Source: Ruminococcus sp. (lineage in GTDB: Bacteria > Bacillota > Clostridia > Oscillospirales > Acutalibacteraceae). Taken from it: DNA of 64,000 nucleotides. Both the position numbers and the translations under genes were made by a program. Position 1 is the stretch's first letter. Every line of letters begins with the position of its first letter. The notes under the pieces were generated by a model. That model was not told the origin of the DNA, ran no database searches, and was given only the letters and a program-made list of their open reading frames with translations. The stretch is from contig JAFQNJ010000003.1 in the NCBI GenBank assembly GCA_017395925.1, positions 1-64,000 on the forward strand. Reading direction: 5' to 3'. Shown here piece by piece: positions 16,396 through 24,041 of this stretch.

Positions 16396-16424
16396 TTGTA
16401 AAATAGACTCCGAAATGTTAGAAT
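16396..16424 (+). promoter_or_regulatory. Sigma-A promoter of the rRNA methyltransferase gene
   Basis: TTGTAA (16396-16401), 17 bp, TAGAAT (16419-16424), 28 nt before ATG 16453. It is divergent from the murC promoter. Confidence 0.6.
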
Positions 16425-16452
16425 AGCAGTATATATTATAAATGGTGATACT

Positions 16453-18168
16453 ATGCTTTCGAAAAATCAGATAATTGAAGTTAATATAGAGTCCATTTCC
16501 TCTGAGGGAAGCGGCGTTGCAAAGAGCGATGAGGGGATGACTCTCTTTATTCCCGACACAGCGGTGGGGGACAGAATAAAGGCAAAAGTGCTGAAGGTGA
16601 AGAAGACTCACGGCTTCGCAAAGGTGGAGGAGATAATCACTCCTTCTCCTGACAGAATAACCCCTATGTGCGGTGTCTCCCGTCAGTGCGGAGGCTGTGT
16701 GTATTCTCACATAACCTACGAAGCGGAGCTTAAAGCAAAGGAAAAGCGTGTGCAGGATGCTTTGCACAGAATTGGCGGTATCGACCCTTTGATGCGTCCC
16801 ATAGTAGGCGCAGAAAGCCCCGAGGGTTACAGAAACAAGGCACAGATTCCCGTGGGTATTGATGCCGAAGGAAATGTTCGGATGGGCTTTTTCTCACGTC
16901 ACAGTCACCGCATTGTGGAGTGCGATAACTGTATGCTGGAGCCCCGATGCTTTCACGAAGCCTCCCGAGTGCTTCGGGAGTACGTGAAGAAATATGGTGC
17001 ATCTGTATATGACGAAGTAAATCACAAGGGGCTGCTGAGACATCTCTATTTAAGATTCGGTGAGAAGACAGGGGAGCTTATGATATGCGTTGTAGTAAAC
17101 GGCGGCGGACTTCCCTTTGAAAAAGAACTCTGTGAGATGTTTCTCTCTGCACTGCCTGAAACCAAAACTATACTTATTAATTCTAATAAAGAAAAAACAA
17201 ACGTGGTACTGGGCAAAGATTTCCGAATGCTCTTTGGTAGTGGTACAATTACCGATGAGCTTTGCTCGCTGAAATTCACACTCTCTCCCCAGTCTTTTTA
17301 TCAGGTGAACAGGAATCAGGCGGAAGTTCTCTATAGTATTGCGAAGAAGTATGCTGAACTTAAAGGAAGCGACACTCTCCTTGACCTTTACTGCGGTACA
17401 GGCACCATAGGTCTTTCCATGGCAGATTCCTGCAACTCTCTCATAGGCGTCGAGATAGTACCCGAAGCCATAGAGAACGCAAAGAATAATGCCGAGGCAA
17501 ACGGTGTCACTAATGCAAGGTTCATCGCCGCAGATGCCGCAGAAGCGGCAAAGAGGTTGGAGAAAGAGGGGATAGCTCCCGATGTTGTTATCCTCGACCC
17601 TCCGAGAAAAGGATGCCAGCAGGAGCTTCTTCAGACGGTGTCTGATATGTCACCAACGCGTGTGGTCTATGTATCCTGTGATGCGGCAACTCTTGCCCGC
17701 GACCTCAAAATTTTTGAGGAGCTCGGATACATAACAGAGGAAGTAACCCCCGTGGATATGTTCCCGAGAACCGCCCATGTGGAGAGCGTGGCACGATTAA
17801 GTCGGCAAAACAACGTTCATAAAATGAAATTGAATGCGGTTCCCTTTGAAATGATAAAGAGCGGAGAAAAAACTATTGAACTTCGTTTGTATGATGAAAA
17901 ACGTCAGCAAATCAAAGAGGGAGATGTTATAACATTTACCAACACCTCCAATGGAGAGAGGATGCGGGTAACCGTTAAGAAATTGCATCGGTTTGATAGC
18001 TTTGAAGCGCTTTATAAAACGTTGCCGCTTTTACAGTGCGGGTATACTGCGGAAGACATTGATACCGCGCATCCGTCTGATATGGAGCAGTATTACTCTG
18101 CGGATGAGCAGAAGAAATATGGAGTTGTAGGTATTGAAGTTTTTCTATCTAAGCAATTTACTGATTAG
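16453..18168 (+). CDS. 23S rRNA (uracil-5-)-methyltransferase (RlmCD/RumA type) fused to an ASCH domain
   Basis: 571 aa; a usual family member is about 450 aa. Residues 1-60 are a TRAM domain, with a Cys cluster near 73-82 (CGVSRQCGGC). The methyltransferase core follows: LLDLYCGTGTIGLSM (SAM), ILDPPRKGC and the catalytic Cys in YVSCDAATLARDL. It methylates C5 of uridines in 23S rRNA. At about residue 444 the expected C-terminus (HVESVARLS) runs without a stop into about 115 further residues with an ASCH pattern (KLNAVPFEMIKSGEKTIELR, GDVITFTNTS, YGVVGIEVF). ASCH domains resemble PUA and bind RNA or nucleotides. A 19-bp near-duplicate of the join lies at the stop codon, so the fusion probably arose by insertion. 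Confidence 0.9.
   Translation: MLSKNQIIEVNIESISSEGSGVAKSDEGMTLFIPDTAVGDRIKAKVLKVKKTHGFAKVEEIITPSPDRITPMCGVSRQCGGCVYSHITYEAELKAKEKRVQDALHRIGGIDPLMRPIVGAESPEGYRNKAQIPVGIDAEGNVRMGFFSRHSHRIVECDNCMLEPRCFHEASRVLREYVKKYGASVYDEVNHKGLLRHLYLRFGEKTGELMICVVVNGGGLPFEKELCEMFLSALPETKTILINSNKEKTNVVLGKDFRMLFGSGTITDELCSLKFTLSPQSFYQVNRNQAEVLYSIAKKYAELKGSDTLLDLYCGTGTIGLSMADSCNSLIGVEIVPEAIENAKNNAEANGVTNARFIAADAAEAAKRLEKEGIAPDVVILDPPRKGCQQELLQTVSDMSPTRVVYVSCDAATLARDLKIFEELGYITEEVTPVDMFPRTAHVESVARLSRQNNVHKMKLNAVPFEMIKSGEKTIELRLYDEKRQQIKEGDVITFTNTSNGERMRVTVKKLHRFDSFEALYKTLPLLQCGYTAEDIDTAHPSDMEQYYSADEQKKYGVVGIEVFLSKQFTD
17784..17802 (+). repeat. Direct repeat, copy 1: methyltransferase/ASCH junction
   Basis: GAGCGTGGCACGATTAAGT matches the copy at 18168-18186 at 17 of 19 positions. 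It encodes SVARLS at the natural C-terminus of the methyltransferase domain. The two copies are 384 bp apart and bracket the ASCH extension. Confidence 0.75.
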
Positions 18169-18186
18169 AGTGTGGCACAATTAAGT
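18168..18186 (+). repeat. Direct repeat, copy 2: relic of the methyltransferase C-terminus
   Basis: GAGTGTGGCACAATTAAGT starts at the last base of the fused gene's stop codon. Read from 18169 it codes SVAQLSKSV and then TAA, which looks like the original C-terminus of the methyltransferase. This supports insertion of the ASCH segment just upstream. Confidence 0.7.
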
Positions 18187-18236
18187 AAAAGTGTGTAATT
18201 ATAATTTATAATAAGAATCAAGCAGCGAGGTCGATT

Positions 18237-18944
18237 ATGAATTTTCACGGAAGTAAAAAATATGAAAAGCTAATGGAAGATTTGGATGTCCAAGTGTTTT
18301 CTCATTGTGATCTTTCTACTCCCACCGATGTGAAAAAATTGGACGAAGATTATTATGTAAACAGATATTACTATGCTGATATAGAGCATAAAAAGCCGGG
18401 TTGGGCACCTGTTGACGGAGAAATATGCAGGCTTTACAGAAATGATAAATTTCTTTTCGAGTGGAAAAATATAGATGCACATTCACGAATGATTACAATT
18501 ATAAATCATTCTGATGGTAATAAATATCTTTTGTTTGATGAGGATTTATATGGATATAGTGTGTTAAACCTTGAGACATTACAATGTGTTCACTATATTC
18601 CTGAAGAATCATATCGAGAAGATGATATAGAGGAGACTTTCATTTGGTGTATACCGCATTATGACAAAGATAGTGATTTAATCGCGGTAGAAGGATGTAT
18701 GTGGGCATCGCCTTATTCGGTTATTGTTCTGGATTTTAGTCATCCTATGAATATTGTTAAAGCCAGCGAATGGTATGATTTGTGGCAAGAGAGGGAACCT
18801 TTTGACTATGACGAATATGTGGGTGATTTAGATTTAAATTTCGTGTCATGGGAAATTGATACACTCAGATGTACGGATTTGGTATTGGATAAAAAGGTTC
18901 TAAAGGAAAAACTTGTTAAACTAAGAGGAAATGAAAATGATTAG
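18237..18944 (+). CDS. Hypothetical protein, accessory
   Basis: 235 aa; I do not recognise the family. The protein is acidic, rich in Asp, Glu, Tyr and Trp, and has no signal peptide or membrane helix. Visible features are IINHSDGNKYLLFDEDLYGY, ETFIWCIPHYDKDS and a Leu/Lys-rich end. This composition is common among cytoplasmic immunity-type and uncharacterised accessory proteins, but that is only a resemblance. The DNA is clearly richer in A/T than its neighbours and lies directly after the direct-repeat scar of the methyltransferase gene, so it may have arrived with it. ATG 18237 has GCGAGG 6 nt upstream. Its end overlaps the GNAT gene by 8 nt. Confidence 0.7.
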   Translation: MNFHGSKKYEKLMEDLDVQVFSHCDLSTPTDVKKLDEDYYVNRYYYADIEHKKPGWAPVDGEICRLYRNDKFLFEWKNIDAHSRMITIINHSDGNKYLLFDEDLYGYSVLNLETLQCVHYIPEESYREDDIEETFIWCIPHYDKDSDLIAVEGCMWASPYSVIVLDFSHPMNIVKASEWYDLWQEREPFDYDEYVGDLDLNFVSWEIDTLRCTDLVLDKKVLKEKLVKLRGNEND

Positions 18945-19434
18945 ATTTAGGCTTGCAGAGAATATAGATTTTTCCGAAATACTCGCTCTCTACAAAAGCG
19001 GTGTTGCATCCATGAGGGCGGCGGGTATTGAGCAGTGGGATGAAAACTATCCGAATGAAAGCATAATCAGAGAGGATATCCGCAACTCCCATTTGTATGT
19101 TGCGGTTCTTGACAGCAGAATAGCCGCGGCGTTTGCACTCAACAAGAACATTGACGAGGAGTATAAAACCGCCGCTTGGAACAATCCCGAAGCCGACTAT
19201 ATCGCAATGCACAGACTTTGCGTGAATCCCGAATTTCACCGCAGAGGAATCGGCACAGCCTGTATGGCGGAGATAGAGCGGATTGCAAAGTCACAGGGTC
19301 ACAATTCCGTGTGGCTTGATACCTTTTCGGGAAATCCCAAGGCACTTTCCATGTATGAGAAAATCGGCTTTCATCAGGTAGGTGAGGCTTTCTGGGAAAA
19401 AGGCAGATTTATCATTTTTGAGAAGAATCTGTAA
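18937..19434 (+). CDS. GNAT-family N-acetyltransferase
   Basis: 165 aa from ATG 18937, 8 nt after AAGAGG; ATG 18931 is also in frame. The acetyl-CoA-binding motif A is HRLCVNPEFHRRGIGTACM (residues about 90-108), and the C-terminal part NPKALSMYEKIGFHQVGE is typical of the family. The region MRAAGIEQWDENYPN near the start recurs in uncharacterised Clostridia GNATs. Substrate unknown. It overlaps the preceding hypothetical gene by 8 nt, so the two are co-transcribed and probably translationally coupled. Confidence 0.88.
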   Translation: MIRFRLAENIDFSEILALYKSGVASMRAAGIEQWDENYPNESIIREDIRNSHLYVAVLDSRIAAAFALNKNIDEEYKTAAWNNPEADYIAMHRLCVNPEFHRRGIGTACMAEIERIAKSQGHNSVWLDTFSGNPKALSMYEKIGFHQVGEAFWEKGRFIIFEKNL

Positions 19435-19455
19435 TATAGTTAAAGAGGTTATGTA

Positions 19456-19761
19456 TTGAATACTTTTGAGAAAATATACGATGTAGTCAGAAGAATTCCC
19501 AAAGGAAAAGTTGCCACCTACGGGCAGATAGCTCTATATGCAGGAAATCCTCATTGGTCCCGTGTGGTAGGCTATGCCCTGCATTCAAATCCTTCCCCCG
19601 ATACAATACCATGCTTCAGAGTAGTTAATCGATTCGGCGAACTTTCCGAAGCATTTGTGTTCGGCGGAATCAACCGTCAGGAGGAGCTTCTCCGTGCAGA
19701 GGGAATAGAGGTAGAGAGCGGCAAGGTTGACCTTTCCGTTTATCTTTGGGACGGAAAATAA
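19456..19761 (+). CDS. MGMT-family (alkyltransferase-like) DNA-binding protein
   Basis: 101 aa from TTG 19456, the only start with a well-placed ribosome site (AAAGAGG, 7 nt). This is the DNA-binding domain of O6-alkylguanine transferases without the N-terminal domain: FEKIYDVVRRIPKGKVATYG, the HTH segment and the arginine-finger region WSRVVGYAL. The active-site motif reads PCFRVVNRFG. The alkyl-accepting Cys is present, but the His of canonical PCHR is Phe, and it is not the PWHR form of alkyltransferase-like proteins either. It could bind O6-alkylguanine to flag damage or be a weak transferase. It is followed by an SDR gene. Confidence 0.85.
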   Translation: MNTFEKIYDVVRRIPKGKVATYGQIALYAGNPHWSRVVGYALHSNPSPDTIPCFRVVNRFGELSEAFVFGGINRQEELLRAEGIEVESGKVDLSVYLWDGK

Positions 19762-19785
19762 AAGCGAAAGAGAAAAGAGGATAAT

Positions 19786-20538
19786 ATGAAAGCATTAATT
19801 ACAGGAGCAAGCTCGGGCATCGGCAGGGAAATGGCAAGAGACCTTGCAAAGCGCGGCTGGGATTTGATTCTGGTGGCACGAAGACTTGAAAAACTTGAAG
19901 AACTGAAAGATGAACTGAATAATGTTTCGGTAAAATGCATCCGTTGCGATGTGTCAAAGGAAGAGGAGTGCTTTGCACTCTATGAGAGCACAAAGAACGA
20001 GAATATTGATATGCTCATCAATAATGCCGGCTTTGGGGCATTCGGCCCCTTTGACGAAGTGAGCCTTGAACGTGAACTTCAGCTTATCGACACCAACATC
20101 CGCGGTCTGCACATTCTCACAAAACTGTTCCTTCAGGATTTTGTAAAGCGCGATAGCGGATACATTCTCAACACAGGCTCCATTGCAGGCTTTATGATAG
20201 GTCCTCTGCTTTCGTCATACTATTCCTCAAAGCACTACGTTGTTACTCTCACCGAGGCAATATATGAGGAGCTGCGCAGAAAAGGCTCAAAGGTTAAGGT
20301 GAGCGTTCTGTGTCCGGGACCTGTGGATACAGAGTTCAACGATGTGGCAAAGGTGCGTTTTGCACTGAAGGGACAGACCGCAGAGTATGTTGCAAAATAT
20401 GCAATTAAAAATACTCTCAAAGGTAAACTCCTGATTATCCCGGGATTTTCGGTAAGACTGGGAGTTTTTGCGGCAAAAATTCTCCCCAGAAAGATAGTTG
20501 CCCGCATACTTTATAAGATACAGAAGCTTAAAATGTGA
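19786..20538 (+). CDS. Short-chain dehydrogenase/reductase
   Basis: 250 aa with ATG 19786 behind an AAGAGG site. Classical SDR features: the cofactor motif ITGASSGIGREMA, NNAGFGAFGPF, the catalytic Ser in LNTGSIAG and the Tyr-x3-Lys pair in YYSSKHYV. The R-R pair after the second strand (VARRLEKLEEL) suggests NADPH. The C-terminus VRLGVFAAKILPRKIVARIL is hydrophobic and basic, as in membrane-associated members acting on lipids. The exact substrate cannot be read from sequence. It is the last gene of the run that begins at about 18.2 kb. Confidence 0.9.
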   Translation: MKALITGASSGIGREMARDLAKRGWDLILVARRLEKLEELKDELNNVSVKCIRCDVSKEEECFALYESTKNENIDMLINNAGFGAFGPFDEVSLERELQLIDTNIRGLHILTKLFLQDFVKRDSGYILNTGSIAGFMIGPLLSSYYSSKHYVVTLTEAIYEELRRKGSKVKVSVLCPGPVDTEFNDVAKVRFALKGQTAEYVAKYAIKNTLKGKLLIIPGFSVRLGVFAAKILPRKIVARILYKIQKLKM

Positions 20539-20545
20539 ATAATTA

Positions 20546-20574
20546 TTGACAATTATTGACTAATCTCTTATACT
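20546..20574 (+). promoter_or_regulatory. Consensus sigma-A promoter of the amino-acid ABC operon
   Basis: TTGACA (20546-20551), 17 bp, TATACT (20569-20574), starting 8 nt after the SDR stop. The leader of about 60 nt carries GGTGGCGGTTTTACCGCTTTT, a short hairpin with a T-run that could attenuate. Confidence 0.8.
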
Positions 20575-20641
20575 TGTCTTATGCTGATTTTTTTGAATCG
20601 GTGGCGGTTTTACCGCTTTTAATTTACAGGAGGAATTTATT

Positions 20642-21490
20642 ATGAAAAAGTTTATGGCACTAACCCTTGCTGTTCTGATGCTGGTATCAGTTCTGGCTGC
20701 TTGTAACGGCGGCAATGCTGCAAAGACTGCAAAGGTTATCGAAATCGACCTGACAGAGGAGCTTTATGCTTACGGTGTTGACAAGGATCAGCCCGAGCTT
20801 CTTGAGCAGGTAAATGCTTTTATTGCACAGATTAAAGAGGACGGCACACTCAACGCTATCTGCGACAAGTACTATGCAGGCGGCGAGCCCACACCCGTTG
20901 AGTCAGCAGAGCTTGACGAGAGCAAGGATCAGCTTGTTGTTGCAACAAACGCAGGCTTCGAGCCTTTTGAGTATACAGAGGGTGACAAGTTCCTCGGTAT
21001 TGATATGGAAATCGCAAAGCTTCTTGCTGATTACCTCGGCAAAGAGCTGGTTATTCAGGATATGGACTTTGATGCAGTTTGTCTCTCCGTTGGTCAGCAC
21101 AAGTGCGACATCGCAATGGCAGGTCTGACTATTAACGAGAAGCGTAAGGAGTCCGTAAACTTCTCCGACAGCTACTACGAGGCATCCCAGCGTATTGTTG
21201 TAAAGAGCGACGACACAACCTTCGACAACTGCAAGACTGCAGATGATGTTACCGAAATCCTGAACGGTTTTGATAAGAAAACAAAAATCGGTTTCCAGAA
21301 CGGTACCACAGGTCAGTTCTTCGTACAGGGCGATGAGGACTGGGGCTTTGACGGCTTCGCAGTAGAAGGCGTCGGCTACAAGAACGGCTCTCTTGCAATT
21401 CAGGATATGCTCAACGGCAACATCAACTATGTTGTTATTGACAAGGACCCTGCATCCTTTATCACAAAGAGCCTCAACGAGCTTGCATAA
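20642..21490 (+). CDS. Polar amino-acid ABC transporter binding lipoprotein, apparently circularly permuted
   Basis: 282 aa from ATG 20642 (AGGAGGA upstream). The signal ends in lipobox LAAC, so it is membrane-anchored. The family (SBP_bac_3) core runs from about residue 95: QLVVATNAGFEPFEY, FLGIDMEIAKLLADYLGKEL, CDIAMAGLTINEKR, IGFQNGTTGQFF and NYVVIDKDPASF. The last helix and strand normally found at the C-terminus (LTEELYAYGVDKDQ, ELLEQVNAFIAQIKEDGT, ICDKYY) instead lie at residues about 36-80, right after the lipobox, and the protein stops where that segment would normally begin. It binds a polar amino acid and delivers it to the following permease and ATPase. A hairpin after the gene would raise its level over the permease. 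Confidence 0.9.
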   Translation: MKKFMALTLAVLMLVSVLAACNGGNAAKTAKVIEIDLTEELYAYGVDKDQPELLEQVNAFIAQIKEDGTLNAICDKYYAGGEPTPVESAELDESKDQLVVATNAGFEPFEYTEGDKFLGIDMEIAKLLADYLGKELVIQDMDFDAVCLSVGQHKCDIAMAGLTINEKRKESVNFSDSYYEASQRIVVKSDDTTFDNCKTADDVTEILNGFDKKTKIGFQNGTTGQFFVQGDEDWGFDGFAVEGVGYKNGSLAIQDMLNGNINYVVIDKDPASFITKSLNELA

Positions 21491-21514
21491 TTTATAAACG
21501 CTTAAAATTAATAC

Positions 21515-21552
21515 AAATACCTCACCCCGAAAAGGTGAGGCATTTGTTTTGT
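21515..21552 (+). terminator. Partial terminator between the binding protein and permease genes
   Basis: AAATACCTCACC (21515-21526) pairs with GGTGAGGCATTT (21534-21545), with one mismatch, followed by GTTTTGTT. Its place inside the operon suggests partial termination, giving more binding protein than permease. Confidence 0.7.
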
Positions 21553-21567
21553 TAAAAGGTAATATTT

Positions 21568-22278
21568 ATGGGTAATTTTGATAGAAAAATCGAGGTTTTT
21601 CTCGATTATATGATAGATGCAGAAGGCTATAATATGGTGCTTCTGGGTCTCAAGAACACAGTCATTATTGCTTGTGTCGGACTTTTGATAGGTATCCTGA
21701 TAGGTACTGTTATCGCGGCGGTCAGGGTTATGCCCAAGTATAAACTGCTTCCTCGCGTGCTCAACAGCATATGCAGTGTATATGTATCCTTCTTCCGAGG
21801 TACTCCAATAGTTGTTCAGCTTCTGCTTTTTTATTATGTTCTGTTTCCTCTGCTTGGAGTAAACATCACCTCGGTAAATGTGTCCATACTTGTATTCGGA
21901 CTCAACAGCGGCGCATATATCTCCGAGATTATGCGCGGCGGTATACTCTCTGTTGACAGCGGTCAGATGGAGGGCGGACGTGCTATGGGTCTGAGCTTTA
22001 CTGCCACAATGATGAAGATAGTTATTCCCCAAGCGATAAAGAATATCATCCCCACTCTGGGTAATGAGTTCATTGCTCTTATCAAGGAAACATCGGTAGT
22101 CAGCTTTGTTGGTGCCACCGACCTCTACAAGGCATTCAACACAGCAGGTACAAATTCCTACGAGTTTATGGTGCCTTACCTTGCAATGGCGATTATTTAC
22201 ATACTGATGGTTATGATAATCAGCCTGTTCATCAAGATTATAGAGAGGAGGCTGAGGAAAAGTGATAAGAGTATGTAA
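21568..22278 (+). CDS. Amino-acid ABC transporter permease
   Basis: 236 aa, His/Glu/Gln/Arg/opine type (HisM/GlnP). The protein has about five membrane helices. The N-terminal [20 protein letters not shown] and the Ser-Phe-Phe-Arg-Gly-Thr-Pro segment ([20 protein letters not shown]) are typical, and the EAA loop [20 protein letters not shown] docks on the ATPase. It probably works as a homodimer because only one permease gene is present. ATG 21568 has AAAGG 9 nt upstream. The end overlaps the ATPase gene by 17 nt. Confidence 0.95.
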   Translation: MGNFDRKIEVFLDYMIDAEGYNMVLLGLKNTVIIACVGLLIGILIGTVIAAVRVMPKYKLLPRVLNSICSVYVSFFRGTPIVVQLLLFYYVLFPLLGVNITSVNVSILVFGLNSGAYISEIMRGGILSVDSGQMEGGRAMGLSFTATMMKIVIPQAIKNIIPTLGNEFIALIKETSVVSFVGATDLYKAFNTAGTNSYEFMVPYLAMAIIYILMVMIISLFIKIIERRLRKSDKSM

Positions 22279-23059
22279 TCTTGTCAAAGCCTTTGGCGAC
22301 AACGTTGTGCTTGACGGTGTAGACCTTCATATTAAGCAGGGCGAAATCGTTGTTATCCTTGGACCTTCAGGTTCGGGTAAATCAACCCTCCTCAGATGCC
22401 TCAACTGTATGGAAGACCCCAGCGGCGGCAATATCTTTTTCCACGGGGTTGACCTTGCGGATATGAAGGTTGACATCAACCTTCACCGCCAGAAAATCGG
22501 AATGGTTTTCCAGCATTTCAATCTTTTCAACAACAAGACCGTTATGGATAATATGACCCTGGCTCCTGTTTATGTGGCAAAGAAAAACTGTCGCAAAGCA
22601 AGGGTTAGAAAATTCTTCGGCAAGGATTATGTTGCTGAAGATATCAAAACCGCAAAGCAGATAAAAGAGGAAGCAAAAGAAAAAGCCACTGAGCTTCTGG
22701 GTAGGGTAGGACTTCTGGAGAAGGCAGATGTGTATCCTTCCACACTTTCAGGCGGACAGAAACAGCGTGTGGCAATAGTTCGCTCACTCTGTATGAATCC
22801 CGACGTGATTCTCTTTGATGAGCCCACCTCTGCACTCGACCCTGAGATGGTAGGAGAGGTTCTGGATGTTATGAAGAGCCTGGCTCTTGAGGGTATGACA
22901 ATGGCGGTTGTTACTCACGAGATGGGATTTGCCCGTGAAGTTGCCACCAGAGTTGTGTTTATTGATGAGGGTAAAATTCTCGAAAGCGGTACTCCCTCGG
23001 AGATTTTCGACAATCCCAAGCATCCCCGACTCAAACAATTTCTTGATAAAATTCTCTGA
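22262..23059 (+). CDS. Amino-acid ABC transporter ATP-binding protein
   Basis: 265 aa from GTG 22262, behind GAGGAGG/TGAGG inside the permease end. All ABC motifs are present: Walker [11 protein letters not shown]-loop FQHFNLF, signature LSGGQKQR, Walker [14 protein letters not shown] and H-loop VVTHEM. An insertion of about 30 residues (about 105-140; [18 protein letters not shown]) sits between the Q-loop and the signature, which is longer than in GlnQ-type proteins. It energises the polar amino-acid importer. Confidence 0.95.
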   Translation: MIRVCNLVKAFGDNVVLDGVDLHIKQGEIVVILGPSGSGKSTLLRCLNCMEDPSGGNIFFHGVDLADMKVDINLHRQKIGMVFQHFNLFNNKTVMDNMTLAPVYVAKKNCRKARVRKFFGKDYVAEDIKTAKQIKEEAKEKATELLGRVGLLEKADVYPSTLSGGQKQRVAIVRSLCMNPDVILFDEPTSALDPEMVGEVLDVMKSLALEGMTMAVVTHEMGFAREVATRVVFIDEGKILESGTPSEIFDNPKHPRLKQFLDKIL

Positions 23060-23066
23060 TGTATCG

Positions 23067-23099
23067 AAGCATCCGTCGTTCATGGCGGATGCTTTTTAT
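23067..23099 (+). terminator. Terminator of the ABC operon
   Basis: AAGCATCCG (23067-23075) pairs with CGGATGCTT (23086-23094), followed by TTTATG. The stem is followed by only a short T-run. Confidence 0.7.
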
Positions 23100-23108
23100 G
23101 TTTGCAGA

Positions 23109-23136
23109 ACACACAGGGAGAGAACTGCATAAAATA
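23109..23136 (+). promoter_or_regulatory. SigK-like promoter of dpaAB
   Basis: ACA (23109-23111), 16 bp, CATAAAATA (23128-23136), matching the mother-cell SigK pattern of an AC-type -35 and CATAnnnTA -10. It lies about 36 nt before the dpaA start. The Bacillus counterpart spoVF is known to be SigK-dependent, which supports the reading. Confidence 0.55.
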
Positions 23137-23171
23137 CCACAAAGAAAAAATTAGAATATGTGGTGTTTTTT

Positions 23172-24041
23172 ATGATATTCGGTTGCAGGTCTTTCGGTGT
23201 TATCGGCGGTGACAAACGTCAGCTTTACTGTGCACGTTCACTGTGTGATGACGGCTACGATGTGGCAATAGGCGGCTTTGATGCTGTCAGCGAGATGAAG
23301 AATATTGAGGTTACAACACCTTTTGAAGCGGCTCTTATGAGCGAGATAATAGTACTCCCTCTGCCTTGTTTAAGCAAATCGGGCAGAATCCCCGCACCTT
23401 TTTCCAAGGAGGATGTTATTCTCTCGGATGATCTTCTTCGTGCGATGAAAGGTAAGCGTGTTTTCTGTGGGATGGCGGATGCTTTAAGAAGTAAATTTCC
23501 TGCCCTTTCGGACACGCTGTATGACTACTATCTTAGGGAGGAGTTTGCCGTTCTTAATGCTGTGGCAACTGCCGAGGGTGCTCTGGAGATAGCTATGAAA
23601 AACTACGAGGGTACCATTAATGCCTCCAGATGTCTTGTATGCGGATACGGACGCATAGGCAGGGCACTGACCGGTATGCTCACTCCTCTCGGTGCAGATG
23701 TTACCGTGAGTGCTCGCAAAGCCTCTGATCTTGCGTGGATAAAGTCCGTGGGTGCAAGGGCGGTGCGGAGTGAAAAACTCATAGAGGAAAGAGGTTTTGA
23801 TATTATATTCAATACAGTTCCTCACAAGATTTTAAACTGCGTGCTTCTAGCACGAATTGCCACGGATGCACTTGTGATAGATTTGGCATCGGGAGAAGGC
23901 GGCGTGGATTATTACTGTGCTGAAAGACTCGGTATTACAGCCATACACGCCTTGTCGCTTCCCGGAAAAGCGGCACCCAAGACTGCGGGCGAAATTGTAA
24001 AGAACACAATTTATCACATTCTTGAGGAGGATGACAGGTGA
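23172..24041 (+). CDS. dpaA: Dipicolinate synthase subunit A
   Basis: 289 aa if started at ATG 23172 (weak GGTG site; GTG 23160 and 23163 are alternatives). The N-terminus is FGVIGGDKRQLYCARSLCDDG and the middle carries a Rossmann motif CLVCGYGRIGRAL, as in the NADPH-binding half of DpaA. With DpaB it converts the dihydrodipicolinate-pathway intermediate to dipicolinic acid in the mother cell during sporulation; the product is stored in the spore core with calcium. It overlaps dpaB by 4 nt (GTGA). Confidence 0.93.
   Translation: MIFGCRSFGVIGGDKRQLYCARSLCDDGYDVAIGGFDAVSEMKNIEVTTPFEAALMSEIIVLPLPCLSKSGRIPAPFSKEDVILSDDLLRAMKGKRVFCGMADALRSKFPALSDTLYDYYLREEFAVLNAVATAEGALEIAMKNYEGTINASRCLVCGYGRIGRALTGMLTPLGADVTVSARKASDLAWIKSVGARAVRSEKLIEERGFDIIFNTVPHKILNCVLLARIATDALVIDLASGEGGVDYYCAERLGITAIHALSLPGKAAPKTAGEIVKNTIYHILEEDDR

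Noticed and set aside
16453..19761. An intact mobile element in the 16.5-19.8 kb accessory stretch
   Set aside because: No integrase, recombinase, transposase or relaxase is present; only a direct-repeat scar and AT-rich cargo support past insertion.
21508..22302. 264-aa minus-strand frame over the ABC permease
   Set aside because: The permease frame has clear EAA-loop and membrane helices; the antisense product is His/Asn-rich with no recognisable pattern.
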